Positions 1-6,233 are shown, counted from the first letter of the stretch. The stretch is DNA of 7,817 bases from Acidimicrobiaceae bacterium (GCA_003485885.1 DNHM01000421.1:1-7817), one strand, 5' to 3'. Numbers and translations are program-made. Notes: a model not told the origin generated them from the letters alone.

Positions 1-30
1 GGGTTCGCAGCCTTCGCCCACACGTTTCCG

Positions 31-627
31 CTAGAGGCCTAACTTCGTCAACCGGACTGCTTCCCATTCCGGACGTTCGGCTTCCTCGCCTCGGTTGAGG
101 CGAGAGATCTGTTCTCCATCTGCGCTCCAGACATGGCACGTATTCGTGTTGAGCCTGGTCCGCCGCTCGGCATCAGCTTCGTCGCGTTCGGCTCCTGACC
201 ACACGGCTGGGTCATCGTGAAGTCGGGCCAGGCCCCAACTTGCTTGCACCGCTACCGGTGCGAGCGCAATAAGCAAAGCGCCGATATGAGAACACCCCAT
301 GGGTCCACCAAAGAGCTCCTTGACCTTGCGGCTATACCCTCGAGCGATCGACACTCCCACGAGTTGTTGGTACGAGTCCAACACCTGGGTGCATTGGCCA
401 TAAGGGCGTACCTGCATGGTGGTCGTGATGTCCAGGATCTCGAAGGTGTCGCCGGCAACGATCATCTCCACAATCATGTCGTGAATGACCAGCGGTTCAC
501 CGTCGGCCATCCCCAAGCCCTGCGGTTTGGTATCGACCAGTCGGCCGACGAGCCTCATGGTGCCGTTGCCTTCGTCGAAGGCCTCGGTTTCGTAACTGCG
601 ATGGTGGATCGAAATGGGTCGACTCAT
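31..627 (-). CDS. DUF2889 family protein of unknown function
   Basis: This 198-residue protein is recognised as DUF2889 from its ordered conserved blocks. They are an N-terminal HHR segment (residues 8-10), the GRLVDTKP block (28-35), GEPLVIHDM (43-51), the MxVRPYGQC block (71-79), a GVSIARGY segment (91-98), the GGPMGCSHI block (107-115) and a C-terminal CHVW segment. Cys79, Cys112 and His114 lie in the most conserved blocks and could bind a metal or be catalytic; that is inference. No signal peptide or membrane segment is evident, so it is probably cytosolic. The length is ordinary for the family. The biochemical role of DUF2889 is not known to me. The gene is divergent from the LLM oxidoreductase across 45 bp. 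The start was chosen because the homologous region begins a few residues later and because a TAACTT box lies exactly 6 nt upstream, which suggests a leaderless transcript. No good Shine-Dalgarno is present. Confidence 0.85.
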   Translation of the reverse strand: MSRPISIHHRSYETEAFDEGNGTMRLVGRLVDTKPQGLGMADGEPLVIHDMIVEMIVAGDTFEILDITTTMQVRPYGQCTQVLDSYQQLVGVSIARGYSRKVKELFGGPMGCSHIGALLIALAPVAVQASWGLARLHDDPAVWSGAERDEADAERRTRLNTNTCHVWSADGEQISRLNRGEEAERPEWEAVRLTKLGL

Positions 628-633
628 ATCGCG

Positions 634-663
634 AAGTTATCCCCACACCCCAGGCAGCGTTAA
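634..663 (-). promoter_or_regulatory. Candidate leaderless promoter of the DUF2889 gene
   Basis: Read on the minus strand, a TAACTT -10-like box (639 down to 634) is followed by six bases and then the ATG at 627. A TTAACG -35-like hexamer (663 to 658) lies 18 nt upstream of it. A -10 box 6-7 nt before the start codon places the transcription start on the A of ATG, the usual geometry of leaderless actinobacterial mRNAs. The absence of a Shine-Dalgarno at this gene agrees with that reading. The -35 hexamer is weak. Confidence 0.5.
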
Positions 664-666
664 GTT
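637..666 (+). promoter_or_regulatory. Candidate leaderless promoter of the first LLM oxidoreductase gene
   Basis: A TAAGTT -10-like box (661-666) is followed by exactly six bases and the ATG at 673, with a poor -35-like TTATCC (637-642) 18 nt upstream. There is no convincing Shine-Dalgarno before this ATG. The box, spacer and start (TAAGTTCGTGGCATG) closely resemble those of the divergent gene (TAACTTCGCGATATG). The two promoters overlap, because the -35 position of each falls on the -10 region of the other. They may therefore compete for polymerase or share a regulator. Confidence 0.5.
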
Positions 667-672
667 CGTGGC

Positions 673-1578
673 ATGGAGTTTGGGATTGCACTGAAGCTGT
701 TACACGATGCCAAGGCTGAGGCCCGTATGGCCGAGGACCTGGGTTTCGACTACCTGTCGACTGGCGAGCACATCAGCTTCTATGTGCCGACGGCGAACAA
801 TATCGTGGCGCTTGCAGCAGCCGCCGGGGCGACCGAACGGATCAAGCTGCTCAGCGGCATCGTGCTGGTGCCGCTCTACCCGCCAGCGCTGCTGGCCAAA
901 CAGGTCTCCATGCTCGACGTTGTCTCCGGTGGGCGGTTCTCGTTGGGAATCGGTGTGGGTGGTGAAAATCCACGTGAGTTCGAAGCGGTCGGTGTGCCGG
1001 TCGAGGAGCGGGGTGCTCGCACCAACGAAGCACTCGAGGTGATCAACCTGTTGCTCACCGAGAAGAACGTGAGCTTCAATGGTCGGTTCACCACCTTGAA
1101 CGACATCACGATCTCGCCCAGCCCGATCCAGAAGCCACGTGTGCCGATCTGGGTTGCGGGTCGCAAGGATGTGGCAATGAAGCGGGTCGCCAAATACGGC
1201 GATGGCTGGATGCCGTACATGTACACACCCGACATGCTGGCCGACTCGATGAGCAAGATTGCCGACTTCAGCGTTGAAGCGGGCCGCCCGGCCGGCGCGG
1301 TGCAGGGTGGCCTGTACATCTTCACGTGTGTGCATGAGAGCCGCGATCGGGCTCTCGAGATGGCGAACGAGCAGCTGAGCAAGCAGTACAACCAGGACTT
1401 CACCAAGCTGGTCAGTAAGTACACAATCTCAGGATCGCCCGACGACTGCATCGAGCAGATCAACGCCTATCGCCAGGCCGGAGCCGAGACGATCATCTTC
1501 GCCCAAGGTTGTCCACCCGACTATGTCGAAGCAAACACCCGGCTTATCGGCGAGTCGATTCTTCCCGCGTTCGCCTAG
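673..1578 (+). CDS. LLM class (luciferase-like) oxidoreductase, probably F420-dependent
   Basis: This is a 301-residue TIM-barrel flavin/F420 oxidoreductase of the bacterial luciferase-like family. The family signatures appear in order: MEFGIAL first strand (1-7), the GFDYLSTGEHI segment (24-34), KLLSGIVLVPLYPPALLAKQ (58-77), LDVVSGGRFSLGIGVGG (81-97) followed by NPREFEAVGVP, then RVPIWVAGR (156-164) and the RVAKYGDGWMP block (171-181). Members of this group in actinomycetes commonly transfer hydride to or from coenzyme F420, although some use FMNH2. The exact cofactor and substrate cannot be decided here. The length is normal and the protein appears cytosolic. It is probably transcribed leaderlessly from the divergent 45-bp region. 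The peroxidase gene follows 86 bp downstream on the same strand, so co-transcription is possible but not shown. A 15-bp tandem repeat begins at its stop codon. Confidence 0.93.
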   Translation: MEFGIALKLLHDAKAEARMAEDLGFDYLSTGEHISFYVPTANNIVALAAAAGATERIKLLSGIVLVPLYPPALLAKQVSMLDVVSGGRFSLGIGVGGENPREFEAVGVPVEERGARTNEALEVINLLLTEKNVSFNGRFTTLNDITISPSPIQKPRVPIWVAGRKDVAMKRVAKYGDGWMPYMYTPDMLADSMSKIADFSVEAGRPAGAVQGGLYIFTCVHESRDRALEMANEQLSKQYNQDFTKLVSKYTISGSPDDCIEQINAYRQAGAETIIFAQGCPPDYVEANTRLIGESILPAFA

Positions 1579-1605
1579 AAACACCGGGCCTAGACACACC
1601 GGGCC
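1576..1605 (+). repeat. Two adjacent copies of a 15-bp unit spanning the LLM stop codon
   Basis: TAGAAACACCGGGCC (1576-1590) is followed directly by TAGACACACCGGGCC (1591-1605), which differs at one base. The first copy contains the TAG stop of the LLM gene. Because the unit is 15 bp, the second copy repeats a TAG in the same frame. The next bases (GAGAAAC...) may be the start of a third, decayed copy. This looks like a small slippage duplication. No terminator-like stem with a T tract is formed. Confidence 0.8.
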
Positions 1606-1651
1606 GAGAAACTGTGGCGAAACCGTGGTTGGGTGATGCGGCAGAGGTGGC

Positions 1652-1658
1652 AGGAGGG
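1652..1658 (+). promoter_or_regulatory. Shine-Dalgarno site that sets the DyP peroxidase start
   Basis: AGGAGGG lies 6 nt before the ATG at 1665. The reading frame is open further upstream, back to an ATG at 1509 inside the LLM gene. This near-perfect site, together with the Tat signal close behind 1665, fixes the start there. Confidence 0.85.
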
Positions 1659-1664
1659 ACCACA

Positions 1665-2987
1665 ATGGACGTTGTGCCGACGGACCCATCTGCAGACAAC
1701 GAGCCACAGCCTGCGGTCGGCTCCCGTCGAGCCTTTCTTGCTGGGGCTGGCGCTGCAGCAGTCGCAGGACTGGCCACAGCCTGCTCGGGAAGCGACGTAG
1801 CCCAGGTGGCCGGGGCCGAGACAGCACCGACCGAGACAGCGAACGGTGAGCTCGCGTCACTGCAGCCGACAGCATCACTCACCCCGGTGAGCTTCTTTGG
1901 TGACCATCAAGGTGGTGTGTTGCTTGCGCCAGCACCTGCTGGACTGGTCGCATCGTTCGACGTCATTACTGCTGACCGCGCTGCGCTGGTTGGCGCCATG
2001 GAAGCCCTGTCGACCGAGGTCGAACGGCTCATGAGTAACCAGGCGATCGAACCGGTCGACGAGTTTCTGCCGCCTGCCGATTCCGGCGTCGTCGATGAGT
2101 TAACGGGTACCACCGGGGTGTCGGTCACGCTTGCGGTTGGATCCAGCCTGTTCGACGATCGTTTTGGCCTGAGCGATCAGCGGCCTCGAGAACTCGTCCC
2201 CATGCCCCGGTTCTTTAATGACCGGCTTGTGCGTGACGAACTGTCCGGCGGTGATCTTTCGGTCACCATCACGGCACCCGATCAGCAAACTGCGGTCTTT
2301 GCACTCCATCAGATCGCGCGAGTAACAGGTCGTCAGCTACGGCTCCGGTGGGTGCAGGAGGGCTACAACCAGCTGCTGCCCGAACGGCCAGGGCAGGTCG
2401 CGCGCACGCGGAATCTATTGGGATTTCGCGACGGAACATCGAACCTCGACCCAGCTGACGTAGACGTTATGCGCGAGTTCGTGTGGGTCCAGCCCGGCGA
2501 TGACGAGCCGGAGTGGGCTGTCGGCGGCACCTATCAAGCGGCGCGCATCATTCGCATGCTCATCGAGTTCTGGGCAACCGCAGCGCTCGTGCGTCAGGAA
2601 CAGATCTTTGGTCGCCACCGCGACACCGGCGCTCCACTTGGCCAACAGGCCGAAGGAGATCAGCCGACGTTCGTGTCGAATCCAAACGACGACGCCATCC
2701 CTCGGCGTGCCCATATGCGGCTGGCTAACCCCCGAACACCCGGTACCGGCCGCATCCTCCGCCGTGGGTTCAGTTATCTGAATGGTGCAGACCGAGACGG
2801 CACACTTGATCAGGGACTGCTGTTTCTTTGTTACCAGCGGGCGCTGAGTACTGGTTTCCTCGAGGTGCAAACCCGTCTTGATGGCGAGCCGCTCGAGGAC
2901 TATGTGAAACCCATCGGTGGCGGTATCTTCTTTGTCCTTCCTGGACCGGCCCAAGGCGGCTGGCTCGGCGAATCGCTGTTCGCATGA
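1665..2987 (+). CDS. Tat-exported DyP-type heme peroxidase (EfeB-like)
   Basis: This 440-residue protein is a dye-decolorizing peroxidase, which uses heme and H2O2 to oxidise dyes, phenolics or porphyrin-type substrates outside the membrane. Residues 20-40 form a twin-arginine signal: SRRAFL (20-25), a hydrophobic Ala/Gly-rich stretch, then LATAC with Cys40. The Cys could be a lipobox, making this a Tat lipoprotein. A Ser/Thr/Glu-rich linker follows. The catalytic GFRDGTSN motif is at 253-260 (distal Asp256), GRHRDTGAPLG is at 316-326, the AHMRLANPR block holds the probable proximal heme ligand His350, and RILRRGFSY (363-371) has the conserved Arg. The end (LFLCYQRALSTGF, then GGGIFFVLPG) is typical of EfeB-type members. 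No efeU or efeO iron-transport gene is adjacent, so iron uptake by an EfeUOB system is not supported here. Its stop overlaps the start of the queuosine gene, implying one transcript. Confidence 0.93.
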   Translation: MDVVPTDPSADNEPQPAVGSRRAFLAGAGAAAVAGLATACSGSDVAQVAGAETAPTETANGELASLQPTASLTPVSFFGDHQGGVLLAPAPAGLVASFDVITADRAALVGAMEALSTEVERLMSNQAIEPVDEFLPPADSGVVDELTGTTGVSVTLAVGSSLFDDRFGLSDQRPRELVPMPRFFNDRLVRDELSGGDLSVTITAPDQQTAVFALHQIARVTGRQLRLRWVQEGYNQLLPERPGQVARTRNLLGFRDGTSNLDPADVDVMREFVWVQPGDDEPEWAVGGTYQAARIIRMLIEFWATAALVRQEQIFGRHRDTGAPLGQQAEGDQPTFVSNPNDDAIPRRAHMRLANPRTPGTGRILRRGFSYLNGADRDGTLDQGLLFLCYQRALSTGFLEVQTRLDGEPLEDYVKPIGGGIFFVLPGPAQGGWLGESLFA

Positions 2988-3943
2988 TGGTTGTCGACCT
3001 ACAAAACACCCCGCCCCCTGCAGAGTGGGGAGTAACCGTTGATCTGGCCGCCATCGAAGTGCTTGCCGACCTCTGGGCAGGCACCGAGTTTCCGCTGCCC
3101 GAGTTCGACTACCCGGGCACACCAACTAACCGGGTCGACCAATGGTGGTTCGATTACGTGACGCTTGGCGTATCGGTGATGGCCTGTCTGTGGCCGCCCG
3201 AAGGCGAAGCCGTCTGGCACGCTGAACACGACGGCGAATGGCTCGACGACGCGCCGGGGATCTTTACCTGCTTCACCAGAACACTTGGTGCGAACGGGAT
3301 CGACCTCGATTGGTTCGCGAACCTGTCCGATGCCGAAGGCGCTGCATTCTTTGCTGGTCGAGGCGTGTTGCAGCTCATCCCTGAACGAGTGCAAACGCTC
3401 CGCCACACGGCGGCGACACTGCAACAACGTTGGGATGGAAGTGCCCGACATCTCGTCGAGGAAGCTGGCCGTGATGGCAGTGAGATCGTTCGGCTGCTCA
3501 TCGACACGATCCCGGCGTTCGTTGACCGGCCAACAACCGACGCTGGTATCGCTCACTTCGACAAGCTTGCTCATCTCGCTGCAGCGATCATGGCAGCCGG
3601 TGTTGGGTGGGGCGACGCAGGATTTTCTGGCTACGACAGTTTCCCGGTGTACCCCGACTACATGTTGCCCCGGGTGTTTCGGCACTACGGCATTATGAAT
3701 TACGAACTTGCCCTGGCCGAACACATTGATGGCCGACTGATCGTGCCCGCAGACTCACACGCAGAACATGCGATTCGATGGGCAACGGTGTACGCCGGCG
3801 CGAAGTTGACCGTGGCGTTGTCTGAGCGAGGAACCGTCGTGGGCGGTCCTGCACTGGACTATCGGCTGTGGTCGATAGCCGTGCTCGGGCCCGACGCGCG
3901 CTCCTTCGGAGAACATCATCGCACCATCACCCAGGTGTACTAA
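2984..3943 (+). CDS. Queuosine salvage nucleotide glycosylase, QNG1/DUF2419 family
   Basis: This 319-residue protein matches the Q_salvage (DUF2419) family. Characterised members (human QNG1/C9orf64 and a Sphaerobacter homologue) release queuine base from queuosine 5'-monophosphate so that it can be re-inserted into tRNA. Landmarks are PLPEFDYPG (38-45), a WWFDYVTLG segment (54-62) with ACLWPPEG (67-74), FAGRGVLQ (123-130), HFDKLAHLAA (191-200) matching the family FxKRAQ block with Lys194, PVYPDYMLPR (221-230) matching the family DYRxPQ block with Asp225, SHAEHAIRWATVYA (258-271), LDYRLW (291-296) and a C-terminal HHRT (311-314). Lys194 and Asp225 are the likely active-site pair, by family analogy. 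The protein is probably cytosolic. The start overlaps the peroxidase stop (ATGA), and a second ATG follows directly at 2987. There is no strong Shine-Dalgarno, so translational coupling is likely. No tgt or queuine transporter gene is in the window. Confidence 0.85.
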   Translation: MMVVDLQNTPPPAEWGVTVDLAAIEVLADLWAGTEFPLPEFDYPGTPTNRVDQWWFDYVTLGVSVMACLWPPEGEAVWHAEHDGEWLDDAPGIFTCFTRTLGANGIDLDWFANLSDAEGAAFFAGRGVLQLIPERVQTLRHTAATLQQRWDGSARHLVEEAGRDGSEIVRLLIDTIPAFVDRPTTDAGIAHFDKLAHLAAAIMAAGVGWGDAGFSGYDSFPVYPDYMLPRVFRHYGIMNYELALAEHIDGRLIVPADSHAEHAIRWATVYAGAKLTVALSERGTVVGGPALDYRLWSIAVLGPDARSFGEHHRTITQVY

Positions 3944-3957
3944 CCGGTTGGCCGTTG

Positions 3958-3999
3958 TCGGTCACAACAGCATCCAGACCAGGCTTGTGGGCTGACCGA
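3958..3999. repeat. 7-bp inverted repeat in the gap after the queuosine gene
   Basis: TCGGTCA (3958-3964) and TGACCGA (3993-3999) are perfect inverted copies, separated by 28 nt, in the 88-bp gap before the methyltransferase. An inner CAA/TTG pairing could extend the stem with a bulge. No T tract follows, so it is a poor intrinsic terminator. It could be a weak operator or chance. Confidence 0.35.
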
Positions 4000-4031
4000 A
4001 CTACAACCCTCTGCCGCACAGACTTGAGGCG

Positions 4032-4682
4032 ATGGTCAAACTGATCTCCAGTCATACTGATGTGATGGCCCTTTGGCGAAATCAGCTGCTCCCGCGGCTC
4101 ATCGATCTGACACTCGGCACCGACGACGTCAGTGCATGGCGCAAGAAGTGTTTGCGGGGCATCGAAGGTGTTGTCGTTGAACCGGGATTCGGCAGCGGCC
4201 TGAATCTCGCGCACATGCCCAAAGCGGTCACCCGGGTGTATGCGGTCGACCCTGCCGTGATCGGGCAAAAGTTGGCAGCTGGTCGTATCTCCGCATCATC
4301 ATTCGAGGTCGAGTTCGTCGGCCTCGACGGCGAGCGGCTACCGCTTGAAAACAACAGCTGTGACGCGGGCGTTCTCACCTTCACCCTGTGCACGATTCCC
4401 GATGCTGGCGCAGCGCTCGCTGAGCTCCGTCGTGTCATTCGTCCTGGTGGCACGCTTCACTTCGTGGAACACGGAGCAGCCCCCGACGCCGACGTTAAGA
4501 AGTGGCAGGACCGTATTACGCCGCTGCAAAAGCGAGTCGCCGATGGTTGCCATCTGAACCGGCCGATCGCCGAACTGATCGCTGACGCCGGTTTCGCGAT
4601 TGAGTGGATCGAAGCGTCCTATGTTGGCCGTCCCAAGGCAGTCTCGTATTTCACCGCTGGTGTTGCTCGAAACCCCAGCTGA
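4032..4682 (+). CDS. Class I SAM-dependent methyltransferase (METTL7-like)
   Basis: This 216-residue Rossmann-fold methyltransferase shows motif I as VVEPGFGSGLNLAHMP (48-63), the acidic residue that binds the SAM ribose in AVDP (Asp73), a motif IV region DAGVLTFTLCTIPD (111-124) and the post-motif RPGGTLHFVEHG (137-148). The CHLNRPI segment (173-179) and the overall pattern resemble small bacterial relatives of eukaryotic METTL7 proteins, some of which methylate thiols. The substrate here is unknown. The start is uncertain. The ATG at 4032 has GAGG only 2 nt upstream, which is too close. The in-frame ATG at 4065 would give a 205-residue protein starting MALWRN, has a CATACT box exactly 6 nt before it and would be leaderless like the genes at 627 and 673. 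Either start leaves the domain intact. The gap to the queuosine gene is 88 bp. Confidence 0.87.
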   Translation: MVKLISSHTDVMALWRNQLLPRLIDLTLGTDDVSAWRKKCLRGIEGVVVEPGFGSGLNLAHMPKAVTRVYAVDPAVIGQKLAAGRISASSFEVEFVGLDGERLPLENNSCDAGVLTFTLCTIPDAGAALAELRRVIRPGGTLHFVEHGAAPDADVKKWQDRITPLQKRVADGCHLNRPIAELIADAGFAIEWIEASYVGRPKAVSYFTAGVARNPS

Positions 4683-4704
4683 CTGCACCAACATGTGAAT
4701 GGAT

Positions 4705-4733
4705 TTGTCAGCCGGGGAACTGGCGCACAGTAT
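4705..4733 (+). promoter_or_regulatory. Candidate promoter of the nitroreductase-SRPBCC gene
   Basis: TTGTCA (4705-4710), one base off the -35 consensus, is followed after 17 nt by CAGTAT (4728-4733), a weak -10. Transcription would begin at or next to the ATG at 4739. A leaderless start would explain why that gene lacks a properly spaced Shine-Dalgarno. The -10 match is poor, so this is tentative. Confidence 0.3.
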
Positions 4734-4738
4734 GGAGT

Positions 4739-5962
4739 ATGGCTGCACCTACACCAGAGTTCGAACCGGGCACAGATCAGTATCACTCGCTCGTAGATCA
4801 CGCGTTGATGACAACTCGAGGCGTTCGTCGTCGGCTCGATTTCGAACGCGATGTGGATGACCAGACGATCTTGGACTGCATCGATGTCGCTGAACAAGCA
4901 CCAACCGGTGGCAATAACGGAAGCCGTCGGTGGATTGTCATTCGCGATCAGGACACCAAGGACCGTATGGCTGAGTTGTATCTATCGGCTGGTGTCGACT
5001 GGGTCATCCAGACAGCCGATCGGCTGAAGGGCACTGGTCACCAGAACGAGGCGCTCATGCAGGGTGCAAAACACCTTGGCGAGAACATCTCTCGAGCCCC
5101 GGCACTGGTCATTCCGACGGTCATCGGCCGCCATGACGGAAGCGGGCGCCCAGGCTTATTCGACTCGGTCATCCAGTCGGCGTGGAGTTTTATGGTTGCG
5201 TTACGGGCTCGGGGCCTGGGCACGGTGTGGACCACGATGTATCTCAACGAGGCCGATGCTGTTGCCGAGCTGCTTGATCTACCCGACGACGTCACCCAGA
5301 TTTGTCTGTTCCCGGTTGCCTACACGGTCGGCACCGACTTCAAAGCCACGAGTCGTCGGTATCCGGCCCGCGACATCACCTACTTCGATCGATACGGACG
5401 CACCCTTGCCGAAGGACGAAGCGAACCTCGATCGATCGTCGACGGTCCCGGCCAGTTGGTCGAGATCGATATCAAGGCTCGGCCCGAAATCGTGTGGGAG
5501 TTCGTGAGTGATGTGAATCTGTCAGCCGAGTTCAGCGAAGAGTTCCAGGGCGGTGAATGGGACGATCCCGACGGTGATTCTGGTGTGGGATCGACCTTCA
5601 CCGGACACAACAAACACCCCCAGGTCGGAGAATGGTCCACCACCTCTCACGTGACCGTGTGGGATCCGCCACGCGAGTTTGCCTGGAGCGTGGCCGACCC
5701 TGAGGCGCCCGCCGCTCAGTGGCGATTCACCGTCGAGAAGGTTCCTGGAGGGAGCCGACTGCGGTACCACGTGCGGCTCGGCCCCGGCCGGTCAGGATTG
5801 ACCCCCGCGATCGAAGCGATGCCCGACAAAGAGGCTCGGATCGTCGCTGGTCGCCAGCGAGAACACCAGCAGAACATGCAACGTGTCATCGAGGGAATCA
5901 AGGAAAAGGCCGAAACACAGGCTGCTGTCGAACGCTCGGATCCAAGTGGATTTCCCCGTTAG
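4739..5962 (+). CDS. Nitroreductase-SRPBCC two-domain fusion protein
   Basis: This is a 407-residue protein with two domains in one uninterrupted frame. Residues about 20-225 are a nitroreductase-family flavin domain: TTRGVRRRL (25-33, FMN phosphate contact by family analogy), the APTGGNNGSRRW motif (54-65), an AWSFMVAL helix (148-155) and RGLGTVWTT (158-166). Residues about 237-390 are an SRPBCC/START-like domain: LVEIDIKARPEIVWEFVSDV (240-259), EEFQGGEW (267-274), VGSTFTGHNKH (283-293), then WDPPREFAWSV (308-318). Such domains form a hydrophobic ligand pocket. A plausible reading is FMN-dependent reduction of a hydrophobic compound, with the second domain binding it; this is inference. The frame is open back to 4604 inside the methyltransferase. 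ATG 4739 was chosen because it clears that gene and suits the length of the nitroreductase N-terminus. No good Shine-Dalgarno is present. Confidence 0.88.
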   Translation: MAAPTPEFEPGTDQYHSLVDHALMTTRGVRRRLDFERDVDDQTILDCIDVAEQAPTGGNNGSRRWIVIRDQDTKDRMAELYLSAGVDWVIQTADRLKGTGHQNEALMQGAKHLGENISRAPALVIPTVIGRHDGSGRPGLFDSVIQSAWSFMVALRARGLGTVWTTMYLNEADAVAELLDLPDDVTQICLFPVAYTVGTDFKATSRRYPARDITYFDRYGRTLAEGRSEPRSIVDGPGQLVEIDIKARPEIVWEFVSDVNLSAEFSEEFQGGEWDDPDGDSGVGSTFTGHNKHPQVGEWSTTSHVTVWDPPREFAWSVADPEAPAAQWRFTVEKVPGGSRLRYHVRLGPGRSGLTPAIEAMPDKEARIVAGRQREHQQNMQRVIEGIKEKAETQAAVERSDPSGFPR

Positions 5963-6208
5963 ATCCGGAACACGTTTCTCACGCTGACAGCGCAGCCCAA
6001 ACAACGGTGCAGGGCACCGAACGGATCAGCTTCGAGGGTTCCGACCACACGGGAGACCGACGATGAAGAACCAGTCGAAGAGGAGCCAGCAGACGTGCCC
6101 AGCACCGGTTCTGAAACCGGACTGTTGGTCGTGCTTGGACTGCTCAACGCCGTTGGCGCACGTTCAACTAGCCACTCCCAAATACTGCAACATCGATACC
6201 CCGCTTGA
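5963..6208 (+). pseudogene. Possible decayed tail of a cell-surface anchored protein
   Basis: In the frame of the fusion gene, after its TAG, 81 codons stay open to a TGA at 6206-6208. There is no usable start codon near the beginning. From 6062 they read an acidic Pro/Glu stretch (DDEEPVEEEPAD), then VPSTG (an LPxTG-like pentapeptide with Val for Leu), then SETGLLVVLGLLNAVGAR. An acidic spacer, a sorting pentapeptide, a hydrophobic stretch and a basic residue in that order is the layout of actinobacterial wall-anchor tails. The hydrophobic part is short, the end is not a clear basic cluster and no body of such a protein precedes it. It is either a gene remnant or a coincidence. Confidence 0.22.
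6099..6128 (+). repeat. Inverted repeat, CCGGTT-CTGA-AACCGG core
   Basis: A perfect 6-bp inverted repeat with a 4-nt loop (6105-6120) is flanked by CCAGCA (6099-6104) and TGTTGG (6123-6128). The flanks can pair with one G-U and a 2-nt bulge, giving a 12-bp imperfect stem. No T tract follows, so it is not a standard terminator. It may be an operator-like palindrome or an RNA stem of the crotonase leader. Confidence 0.45.
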
Positions 6209-6233
6209 GTGCGCGCGTGCGTTCTCAAGTGGG
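6200..6233 (+). terminator. 10-bp hairpin, weak terminator candidate or leader stem
   Basis: CCCGCTTGAG (6200-6209) pairs with CTCAAGTGGG (6224-6233) through ten base pairs, one of them G-U, around a 14-nt GC-rich loop. The following bases, TTTGGTGCTTTT, are only a broken T tract. It could end transcription from the nitroreductase gene. It could instead be the first stem of a structured leader shared with the hairpin at 6283-6312. Confidence 0.4.

Noticed and set aside
1..30. Sequence beyond the DUF2889 stop
   Set aside because: Thirty bases with no recognisable feature; too short to interpret.
700..1463. Two long minus-strand frames opposite the first LLM gene
   Set aside because: The plus strand encodes a clear full-length LLM enzyme; the antisense products show no motif.
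1509..1664. N-terminal extension of the peroxidase to an ATG at 1509
   Set aside because: It overlaps the LLM gene, crosses its repeat and would put 52 residues before the Tat signal, whereas 1665 has a near-perfect Shine-Dalgarno.
1665..2987. Part of an EfeUOB ferrous iron transport operon
   Set aside because: Only the EfeB-like peroxidase is present; both neighbours are unrelated.
2990..3040. A preQ1-type riboswitch controlling the queuosine gene
   Set aside because: The C-rich/G-rich complementarity here lies inside the coding region and has no A-rich tail or pseudoknot like known preQ1 aptamers. The start is coupled to the upstream gene.
2415..3125. 236-codon minus-strand open frame opposite the DyP/queuosine junction
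   Set aside because: It lies antisense to two well-supported conserved genes and has no family resemblance or ribosome site.
4604..4738. N-terminal extension of the nitroreductase fusion to an ATG at 4604
   Set aside because: It overlaps the methyltransferase C-terminus in another frame and encodes residues unlike any nitroreductase N-terminus.
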